A model generated the notes under the pieces. It made no database searches. It was not told the DNA's origin and worked only from the letters and a program-made list of their open reading frames with translations. From assembly GCA_030694835.1 (NCBI GenBank), contig JAUYUF010000209.1, forward strand, positions 1 to 8,146: a stretch of DNA of 8,146 nucleotides, given 5' to 3'. The position numbers and the translations under genes were made by a program. This document shows positions 4,040 through 8,020 of this stretch, piece after piece. This DNA comes from Flavobacteriaceae bacterium. GTDB taxonomy: Bacteria > Bacteroidota > Bacteroidia > Flavobacteriales > Flavobacteriaceae. How positions within the stretch are numbered: position 1 is the stretch's first letter; each line of letters starts with the position of its first letter.

Positions 4040-4132
4040 ATGATCGATAACATCCCCACCATCCCCGGGCTCATCATTGCCGCGATCCTCTGGATCATGG
4101 TCATCCGACAGGTTCGTAAGGGAGGCATCTAA
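4040..4132 (+). CDS. 30-residue single-pass membrane peptide
   Basis: MIDNIPTIPG then a hydrophobic run LIIAAILWIMVI (residues 11-22) and a basic tail RQVRKGGI: the profile of a one-span membrane peptide with a cytoplasmic, positively charged C-terminus. The leaderless promoter and the TAATG overlap with the next gene support it despite its length. Translation of the 4132 gene is probably coupled, since an SD (AGGGAGG, 4119-4125) lies in its last codons. The role is unknown; a small membrane protein acting on host physiology or lysis is possible but unsupported. Confidence 0.7.
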   Translation: MIDNIPTIPGLIIAAILWIMVIRQVRKGGI

Positions 4133-4341
4133 TGGATCGGGCAATCACCGTCATGGGAGCCTACTCCCGCGACTACGCATCGGCAGCATCCATCCAGCAG
4201 GCCTGGGCGGACGGCAAGGACTTCAAGGAGGCAGTCTCTGGGTCGATGATCAACCGCCGCGAGGCAGACCGCATGGGACTCGAGGTATGGGGTCGATATG
4301 CCAAGCTCTCCAAAAAAATCCTCCTTCGTCCTGCAGGCTAG
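4132..4341 (+). CDS. Small hypothetical protein, coupled to the 4040 gene
   Basis: 69 residues starting MDRAITVMGAYSRDY. The ATG overlaps the upstream TAA by one base and is preceded by AGGGAGG six bases upstream, so it uses an SD on the 4040 message. The sequence is rich in Ala and small helices (DYASAASIQQAWADGKDFKEAV). A central motif INRREADRMGLEVWGRYAK follows, then a basic end (KLSKKILLRPAG). No family is recognised. The -35 of the next leaderless promoter (TTCGTC, 4325-4330) lies in its last codons. Confidence 0.8.
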   Translation: MDRAITVMGAYSRDYASAASIQQAWADGKDFKEAVSGSMINRREADRMGLEVWGRYAKLSKKILLRPAG

Positions 4342-4359
4342 AGGTGGTATGATATGACT
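4325..4359 (+). promoter_or_regulatory. Leaderless promoter for the 4360 gene
   Basis: TTCGTC (4325-4330), 17 bp, TATGAT (4348-4353), six bases, ATG. Confidence 0.65.
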
Positions 4360-4476
4360 ATGACAAACACACCTCGCCCCTCCTCCTCCCACATCGCGAA
4401 CCAGGTCCAGCTCATCGCTGCGATCACCAATCCCCTGCCCTGGGGTGAGGAGATTCACTCGCTCGACTACCGCTGA
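4360..4476 (+). CDS. 38-residue hypothetical peptide
   Basis: Starts MTNTPRPSSSHIANQVQLIA and ends EEIHSLDYR. It is short, but it has the stereotyped promoter, the shared ATGACAAAC opening also seen at 2919, and a terminator just after its stop. A Ser/Pro-rich head is followed by one probable helix (HIANQVQLIAAI) and a Trp/acidic tail. No function is suggested. It is the last gene of the 3740-4476 unit. Confidence 0.6.
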   Translation: MTNTPRPSSSHIANQVQLIAAITNPLPWGEEIHSLDYR

Positions 4477-4481
4477 CCTCC

Positions 4482-4509
4482 CCAGGCCCCTCTTTGGAGG
4501 GGTTCCTGG
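4482..4509 (+). terminator. Two-tier hairpin terminator
   Basis: Inner stem CCCCTC (4487-4492)/GAGGGG (4497-4502) with a TTTG loop, TT bulge, and outer stem CCAGG (4482-4486)/CCTGG (4505-4509). It begins six bases past the stop of the 4360 gene. Confidence 0.7.
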
Positions 4510-4527
4510 CGTCGTCGTAGGCGACTT

Positions 4528-4566
4528 GGTATGCTAGCATACCGTCGACGGGGCCACAGCCTTAGG
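4528..4566 (+). repeat. Bipartite element copy 6
   Basis: Perfect GGTATGCTAGCATACC (4528-4543) with CCTTAGG (4560-4566) at 29 bp. The continuation CTGAGGGC (4573-4580) matches the first copy in the window and leads straight into the 12-bp periodic array. Confidence 0.8.
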
Positions 4567-4575
4567 ACGCCACTG

Positions 4576-4666
4576 AGGGCTCGCAGCGGGGTGTGGAAGA
4601 GGGCTCGGGGTTCAACTCGGGGCTATACGGCGGGCTTCGAAGATGGCTTGCGGGATCGCTCGGGGT
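4576..4666 (+). repeat. 12-bp periodic GGGCT array (copy 2)
   Basis: AGGGCT at 4576 and 4600 bracket GGGGTG at 4588. After a 19-bp step GGGGCT (4619), CGGGCT (4631), ATGGCT (4643) and ATCGCT (4655) follow, each 12 bp apart. The last units overlap the -35 of the 4683 promoter, so a bound protein would affect that gene. Confidence 0.6.
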
Positions 4667-4682
4667 ATGGTAGGATGGATGC
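4648..4682 (+). promoter_or_regulatory. Leaderless promoter for the 4683 gene
   Basis: TTGCGG (4648-4653), 17 bp, TAGGAT (4671-4676), six bases, ATG. The -35 lies inside the periodic array. Confidence 0.7.
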
Positions 4683-4895
4683 ATGACGACCCCCACACCG
4701 GAACAGATCAAGGCTCTTCGATCGAACATGCTCATGGCGAGTCGATCGAACAGGCAGCTCCTCAGGCTCGCGCAAACGACATGGTCCAATCGACCCGACA
4801 TCGTCCTCGCCATCGAAGCGGAGCTGGCTTCTCGAGGGGTCGAGGTGATCATCTCGCAGGGCCATATCGCCCCAGGGAAGCGCTCGACAAGCTGA
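4683..4895 (+). CDS. Helical small hypothetical protein
   Basis: 70 residues starting MTTPTPEQIKALRSNM. The leaderless promoter fixes the start. The protein is mainly helical: residues 6-30 (EQIKALRSNMLMASRSNRQLLRLAQ) are basic and amphipathic, then NRPDIVLAIEAELASRGVEVII reads as a helix ending in a short strand. The helix-loop-helix layout could be a small DNA-binding or adaptor protein, but no family is recognised. A longer frame overlaps in another phase (4643-5176); it runs through operators and repeats and lacks initiation signals, so I prefer this one. Confidence 0.7.
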   Translation: MTTPTPEQIKALRSNMLMASRSNRQLLRLAQTTWSNRPDIVLAIEAELASRGVEVIISQGHIAPGKRSTS

Positions 4896-4988
4896 CCGAT
4901 CAATCACCCGCGACGATCATGCAGGTCGCGCAGGGACGGCCCAGAGAGCTCCTACGAATCGCTCAATGCGCGCCGATTGCGTCGATGA

Positions 4989-5006
4989 ATGGCCGTATGC
5001 GGCCGT
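4989..5006 (+). terminator. Hairpin ahead of element copy 7
   Basis: GGCCG (4991-4995) pairs with CGGCC (5000-5004) around TATG, extended by a T-G wobble and an A-T pair. It lies 13 bp before the palindrome, as at other unit ends, and may terminate the 4683 message. Confidence 0.5.
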
Positions 5007-5018
5007 CAGGCGTGACGA

Positions 5019-5057
5019 GGTATGCTGGCATACGACCTGAGGATGAAACCTGCTCAG
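5019..5057 (+). repeat. Bipartite element copy 7 (diverged)
   Basis: GGTATGCTGGCATACG (5019-5034) has one central change. The partner box TGCTCAG (5051-5057) is at the expected 29 bp but poorly conserved. Confidence 0.6.
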
Positions 5058-5118
5058 CGGCGCTCGCAGCAGTGGTTCACGCATGGCGCACTCGTGTCTC
5101 CGCGCGCATATGGCCCGG

Positions 5119-5154
5119 GTTAAAACTAGCAGCTCTCTCTCCAAATTTAATATT
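5119..5154 (+). repeat. Dispersed repeat GTTAAA..AGCTCTCT..AATTTAATATT, copy 2
   Basis: Partner of 499-534. Ends eight bases before the first DnaA-like box. Confidence 0.65.
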
Positions 5155-5161
5155 AACAGGG

Positions 5162-5211
5162 TTATGCACATGTTGATAACGTTATGCACATGTTAATAAA
5201 ATTGTGCATAA
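5162..5211. promoter_or_regulatory. DnaA-box-like cluster 2 / iterons, candidate origin
   Basis: The 18-mer TTATGCACATGTTRATAA occurs twice, at 5162-5179 and 5182-5199. Each is a plus-strand TTATGCACA abutting an inverted TTATCAACA or TTATTAACA. A fifth inverted TTATGCACA is at 5203-5211. Spacing is 20 bp, about two helical turns, and an AT-rich stretch with inverted repeats follows. This fits DnaA-dependent initiation or a phage initiator's iterons. Confidence 0.65.
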
Positions 5212-5300
5212 CTCGATGCGAATGCATACACTTCACCGCCTGCGCCACCTGAATAATATTCACGCGAACATCATTCACCTTTCTGCAATTCGACACTTGA

Positions 5301-5321
5301 TCAATATTCATCAAATATTGA
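5301..5321. repeat. AT-rich inverted repeat
   Basis: TCAATATT (5301-5308) and AATATTGA (5314-5321) form perfect eight-base arms around CATCA. Near it, TGAATA-A-TATTCA (5250-5262) is a second inverted repeat. Both lie on the AT-rich side of the DnaA-like boxes, where unwinding would be expected. Confidence 0.5.
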
Positions 5322-5384
5322 TATTCGATCGACCCTACCACATGCGACATCGATTACGAAAAAAATGATTTTTCACTTTTCAAA

Positions 5385-5432
5385 ACATGAACTCCATTCA
5401 CAACCTCAATCAAACATGAACAAAAATTTCTT
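5385..5432 (+). repeat. Pair of ACATGA-N7 operator-like sites
   Basis: ACATGA-N7-TCACAA (5385-5403) and ACATGA-N7-TTTCTT (5414-5432), starts 29 bp apart. The second begins exactly 30 bp before the -35 of the 5479 promoter, the same distance as at 6531. Confidence 0.6.
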
Positions 5433-5443
5433 TCCCAAACCCC

Positions 5444-5478
5444 TTGCGCGCGCGCGATTCATCGAATATGATTGCATC
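5444..5478 (+). promoter_or_regulatory. Leaderless promoter for the 5479 gene
   Basis: TTGCGC (5444-5449) within a GCGCGCGC tract, 17 bp, TATGAT (5467-5472), six bases, ATG. Confidence 0.7.
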
Positions 5479-5682
5479 ATGATCAATTCAACCGAACTGC
5501 AATTCGCGCATTTTTTGCATAATGCAATCAATTTCATCATTGATTCAATTAATGATGATCATTCAATCGATGATATTTTGAATCTTGATGATCAATCACT
5601 TTTTGAATTCGCGCAAATGAATCAAACGACCCCCCGCGCGATTTATCGCGCAATTGAATGCATGCGCGAAATGATGCGATAA
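5479..5682 (+). CDS. Low-complexity acidic protein, first gene of the AT-rich block
   Basis: 67 residues starting MINSTELQFAHFLHNA. A longer frame opens at 5365, but its extra codons cover the operator pair and promoter, so I take the leaderless ATG. The protein is built of Ile, Asn, Asp, Phe, Leu, Ala and Met, with no Val, Gly or Trp, and Pro only in the TTPRAIYRAI segment near the end. Predicted structure is helical (FLHNAINFIIDSIN, ILNLDDQSLFEFAQMN). The C-terminal part (TPRAIYRAIECMREMMR) could be a helix-turn-helix-like recognition helix, but this is speculative. It is probably co-transcribed with the 5685 and 6023 genes. Confidence 0.7.
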   Translation: MINSTELQFAHFLHNAINFIIDSINDDHSIDDILNLDDQSLFEFAQMNQTTPRAIYRAIECMREMMR

Positions 5683-5684
5683 TC

Positions 5685-6002
5685 ATGATTAAATCAAATA
5701 TCGAATTGAATGCAATATCATTTGCATGCGCATTCATTGCATATGAAATTGCGCGCACTAATCGCAATGAAATTGATGAAATGATTAATAATGATTATGA
5801 TTATCGATTCATTGCTGAAATTGCATTCGATGATTCGCGCGATAATATTTCAATTGAATTAGGCGCAATATTTTTTGATATCGAATTGATGAATGATGAT
5901 GAATTCATTAAAATTGAAAATCAATTCGATGCAATCATGCGCGATAATGATGAAATGATTATCAATGCGCTTGCTAATGCATATCGCAATATTCAATATT
6001 GA
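5685..6002 (+). CDS. Low-complexity acidic protein in the AT-rich block
   Basis: 105 residues from ATG 5685 (MIKSNIELNA), two bases after the upstream TAA. The frame could also open at 5658 within the previous gene. There is no SD and no -10 at the six-base distance, so translation probably depends on re-initiation. Composition: no Val, Trp or Pro, one Gly, one Thr, many Asp, Glu, Asn and Ile. The first 25 residues (ELNAISFACAFIAYEIA) are moderately hydrophobic. The rest is acidic and predicted helical (NEIDEMINNDYDYRFIAEIAF). Family not recognised, and the restricted alphabet would make homology searches unreliable. Confidence 0.65.
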   Translation: MIKSNIELNAISFACAFIAYEIARTNRNEIDEMINNDYDYRFIAEIAFDDSRDNISIELGAIFFDIELMNDDEFIKIENQFDAIMRDNDEMIINALANAYRNIQY

Positions 6003-6022
6003 TTAATTAAGGACGAATAATA

Positions 6023-6427
6023 ATGAATTCATATTTGCATAATTTCAATGATCGCGAATCGCTAATGATCATGCATTCTGCAATGCAAAATGCAATTGAA
6101 TATTTGCGCGAATTGCATTTCAATAATATCAATGATAAAATCAATGATTCAAAATATGATGATTTTGATGCAAATGATAATGCGCGATTTGATGCAATGC
6201 ATTTTTCCGATGATGATACCGATTATGCGCCTGCATGCGCATCGATCATTTATCATATTTCAAATGCATTATATCGCGAATATGAATATTTTTCGCCCGC
6301 GCATAATTTGAATCAATTGCTAATGATCAATGAATTCATTGATGATTTGAATTGCGCAAATGCAAATATTGATATTGATAATCGATTGATCGATATTTGC
6401 GAATCGATCGAAAATGCGCGCGAATAA
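6023..6427 (+). CDS. Low-complexity acidic protein in the AT-rich block, SD-led
   Basis: 134 residues starting MNSYLHNFNDRESLMIMH. The SD AAGGAC (6009-6014) lies eight bases before the ATG. It is conspicuous because it carries three of the avoided dinucleotides in a row, so selection has kept it against the local pattern. The protein lacks Val, Gly and Trp and has two Pro. Helical segments (LMIMHSAMQNAIEYLREL) alternate with Asp/Asn-rich linkers (KINDSKYDDFDANDN). A central ACASIIYHISNALYREYEYF and a C-terminal LIDICESIENARE are the most protein-like parts. Family unknown. It is the last gene of the 5479-6427 unit. Confidence 0.7.
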   Translation: MNSYLHNFNDRESLMIMHSAMQNAIEYLRELHFNNINDKINDSKYDDFDANDNARFDAMHFSDDDTDYAPACASIIYHISNALYREYEYFSPAHNLNQLLMINEFIDDLNCANANIDIDNRLIDICESIENARE

Positions 6428-6499
6428 ATAAATATCGATTTGAATATCGCGCATAATTGATTATGATTATGCGCATATTCATTTGGGGCATCATCGATG

Positions 6500-6549
6500 A
6501 CCTGAATCCCCCTCATTATCGCCCCCTCAAACATGAACCATATTTTCTT
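6500..6549 (+). repeat. Pair of ACMTGA-N7 operator-like sites
   Basis: ACCTGA-N7-TCATTA (6500-6518) and ACATGA-N7-TTTCTT (6531-6549), starts 31 bp apart. The second begins 30 bp before the -35 of the 6597 promoter. Bases from TCAAACATGAAC through TTTCTTT nearly repeat those before the 5479 promoter. Confidence 0.65.
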
Positions 6550-6560
6550 TTGATGCCTCC

Positions 6561-6596
6561 TTGACATGCCCCCCTCGATGCGCATATAATATTGAT
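6561..6596 (+). promoter_or_regulatory. Leaderless promoter for the 6597 gene
   Basis: Consensus TTGACA (6561-6566), 18 bp, consensus TATAAT (6585-6590), six bases, ATG. By sequence the strongest promoter in the window. Confidence 0.8.
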
Positions 6597-6902
6597 ATGA
6601 CGAACATCACCGCACCCTCATTCGATATTGCGATATTGAATAATGATATTGCAATTGCGCAAATTCAAATCGATATCACTAATGATGATCGCATTAATCA
6701 AATGCGCGCAATCAATCGCATTAATGCATTCATTGAATTTCTTTTTTCATTCGATTATGAATTCGATTTTGAATATGATTATGAATTGAATGAAATTCGC
6801 AATAATATTGATATTGCATTATTCAATGCAATTGATCGAATCAATATGAATGCAAAAAATAAAATCAAATTGATTTCATATTTGAATCGAATTGCAAATT
6901 GA
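6597..6902 (+). CDS. Low-complexity acidic protein in the AT-rich block
   Basis: 101 residues starting MTNITAPSFDIAIL. The start is set by the consensus leaderless promoter; the in-frame TTG at 6561 is the -35. The first eight codons (ATGACGAACATC...) resemble other leaderless genes here and break the dinucleotide rule. From about base 6620 the rule applies with only three exceptions to the stop. No Val, Gly or Trp. Sequence features: Ile/Asn/Asp-rich helices (DIAILNNDIAIAQIQIDI), an aromatic-acidic patch FDYEFDFEYDYEL (about residues 53-65), and a basic C-terminal end (NMNAKNKIKLISYLNRIAN). Family not recognised. It forms a single-gene unit ended by the strong terminator at 6951. Confidence 0.75.
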   Translation: MTNITAPSFDIAILNNDIAIAQIQIDITNDDRINQMRAINRINAFIEFLFSFDYEFDFEYDYELNEIRNNIDIALFNAIDRINMNAKNKIKLISYLNRIAN

Positions 6903-6950
6903 TTTGAATTGCAATTGAATTGCAAATGCAAATATAATTAAATAAATATT

Positions 6951-6992
6951 AAAAATGCGAATCGCGATAAAAACTTGCGAATTCGCATTTTT
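6951..6992. terminator. Bidirectional intrinsic terminator
   Basis: AAAAATGCGAAT (6951-6962) and ATTCGCATTTTT (6981-6992) are perfect twelve-base arms around an 18-base loop. The poly-A flank on one side and poly-T on the other give a U-tract in both directions. It is the only classical intrinsic terminator in the window. Confidence 0.8.
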
Positions 6993-7004
6993 TATATAAA
7001 CTTT

Positions 7005-7053
7005 ACCTGAACCCCCCTCACTTTTTTATTCAAAACCTGATCCCCCCTCATTT
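7005..7053 (+). repeat. Pair of ACCTGA-N7 operator-like sites
   Basis: ACCTGA-N7-TCACTT (7005-7023) and ACCTGA-N7-TCATTT (7035-7053), starts 30 bp apart, with C-tracts in the spacers. They lie upstream of the 7163 promoter, though 75 bp short of its -35, further than for the other two pairs. Confidence 0.65.
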
Positions 7054-7127
7054 CCGACGGAGCTACGTCACCTCTGTGAGCTTCTACGAAAAAAGTGATA
7101 CCACGTAAACCTTTTAGATCCGAGCTA

Positions 7128-7162
7128 TTGACCTCGGCATCAGGCAGCGATAGCATTGCTAC
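7128..7162 (+). promoter_or_regulatory. Leaderless promoter for the 7163 gene
   Basis: TTGACC (7128-7133), 17 bp, TAGCAT (7151-7156), six bases, ATG. Confidence 0.7.
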
Positions 7163-7609
7163 ATGAACTCACCACTCGACCCCCGTGAATCACTGCTACG
7201 GCTCGGTGCCAAGGTACTCGACGCCCTCTTCGAAGCTGAGAAATTCGAAGCCCAGATGCCCGATGGCGCTCTCGACTACATCCATAAGGTTGGCGGTCCT
7301 CCCACACCCGCACAGCTCGAGCACTTCACCGATCACTTCTTCGGCGGTGACCCCATGAAGACCCTGATCATGCTCGCCGAATTCCGGATCGCCCAGGATA
7401 AGCTCCAGATGCTCAGCGACCAGTACGTGACCCTACGCGCGGCCTTGGAGCTGAACGAAGCGGGACGAGCAAACATCGACCCCGACAGGCTCATGGACAT
7501 CTTCGGAGTCGATGATGGTATCCGCAGCCCTGCCCCCCACTGGGAGCCCAAAGCCTCGCCCCACGATCAGCTGCCCGACTTCCCGCGCCTTCGAGATGAG
7601 GACTACTAA
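7163..7609 (+). CDS. Hypothetical protein, head of the right-hand operon
   Basis: 148 residues starting MNSPLDPRESLLRLGAK. There is no SD; the leaderless promoter fixes the start. Residues 9-35 (LLRLGAKVLDALFEAEKFE) and 70-105 (KTLIMLAEFRIAQDKLQMLSDQYVTLRAALEL) read as helices, the second long enough for a coiled coil. A Pro/Asp-rich, probably unstructured tail follows (PAPHWEPKASPHDQLPDFPRLRDEDY). GC-rich codons are normal here, in sharp contrast with the block before it. Family not recognised. It could be a structural-module or replication accessory protein, undecidable from sequence alone. Its TAA overlaps the next ATG by one base. Confidence 0.85.
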   Translation: MNSPLDPRESLLRLGAKVLDALFEAEKFEAQMPDGALDYIHKVGGPPTPAQLEHFTDHFFGGDPMKTLIMLAEFRIAQDKLQMLSDQYVTLRAALELNEAGRANIDPDRLMDIFGVDDGIRSPAPHWEPKASPHDQLPDFPRLRDEDY

Positions 7610-7983
7610 TGGCTAAGAAGCGCACCACTCTTGCCCCGAAGATCACCGACTACACGTCCAGCCTCTCAGGCTATGATCTGTACGGCTATGAGAACCTCAG
7701 GCATCAGGACACCTTCTTCTGCTACCGCTTCCCCGCGGAGCACCTGAAGCAGGCAAAGCGCTCGCTCAAGGCCCTTGCCTATGGCGGCTTCCTGATCGAG
7801 GTGTGGACGTTCAATTACTCGACCGAGCGACAGATCGCCTATTACGCTGGCAATCCTGAGCTTCGGCCTAAGCCTGAGTCAGAATTGCCCCACCTGCATA
7901 TTACACCGCCATCCGGCGTGATGCTGCCAACCAACCCGCCAAAATACAAAGCTCATGAGGGGCAAGACTATGATGGGCACTAA
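7609..7983 (+). CDS. Hypothetical protein, coupled to the 7163 gene
   Basis: 124 residues starting MAKKRTTLAPKITDYT. TAATG overlap with the upstream stop and GAGGA (7598-7602) six bases before the ATG support coupled, SD-led translation. The middle is rich in Tyr and aromatic residues (GYDLYGYENL, FFCYRFPAEHLKQAKRSLKALAYGGFLIEVWTF), suggesting a compact alpha/beta domain. The last 45 residues are Pro-rich (PELRPKPESELPHLHITPPSG, PTNPPKYKAHEGQDYDGH) and likely extended. Family not recognised. Confidence 0.85.
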   Translation: MAKKRTTLAPKITDYTSSLSGYDLYGYENLRHQDTFFCYRFPAEHLKQAKRSLKALAYGGFLIEVWTFNYSTERQIAYYAGNPELRPKPESELPHLHITPPSGVMLPTNPPKYKAHEGQDYDGH

Positions 7984-8017
7984 CCCCGAAATCATGACCC
8001 TCAAGAACGGAAAGTAG
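7970..8017 (+). CDS. Possible 15-residue peptide
   Basis: MMGTNPEIMTLKNGK opens inside the last codons of the previous gene, with GAGGGG (7957-7962) seven bases upstream, and ends three bases before the next ATG. It may be a real micro-ORF that couples translation of the 7609 and 8021 genes, or just a chance frame. Its short length gives no functional clue. Confidence 0.3.
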   Translation: MMGTNPEIMTLKNGK

Positions 8018-8020
8018 AAC

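Larger units (their letters stand above)
4896..5478. other. Intergenic control/origin region
   Basis: No supported gene in 583 bp. Contents: a terminator hairpin (4989-5006), the most diverged copy of the palindromic element (5019), the repeat shared with 499-534 (5119-5154), a five-box DnaA-like cluster (5162-5211), AT-rich inverted repeats (5250-5262, 5301-5321) and a pair of ACATGA-type operators (5385-5432) leading to the 5479 promoter. Boxes followed by an AT-rich, easily melted stretch are the usual layout of a bacterial-type replication origin. Confidence 0.5.
5500..6973. other. Dinucleotide-restricted AT-rich block
   Basis: In this stretch AC, GT, AG, CT, GG and CC are nearly absent: I count about 20 in 5701-6480 and 3 in 6621-6960, where independent bases at this composition would give roughly a fifth to a quarter of all steps. 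Every G/C run is therefore an alternating GC string preceded by T and followed by A. The rule crosses codon boundaries and continues past stop codons (6430-6480, 6903-6960). It is interrupted at promoters, at the operators, and at the SD of the 6023 gene. Confidence 0.85.

Noticed and set aside
3713..4144. 143-codon minus-strand frame
   Set aside because: Antisense shadow of the 3740 gene, which has an SD, a promoter and plausible protein sequence.
4600..4640. tRNA-like T-arm (GGGTTCAACTC)
   Set aside because: Flanking bases do not pair into arms, and the stretch is explained by the 12-bp periodic array.
4643..5176. 177-codon plus-strand frame
   Set aside because: It overlaps the better supported 4683 gene in another phase and runs through an operator, a hairpin and DnaA-like boxes with no initiation signal.
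5162..5350. 62-codon minus-strand frame
   Set aside because: It is made of the iterons and inverted repeats, and has no initiation signals.
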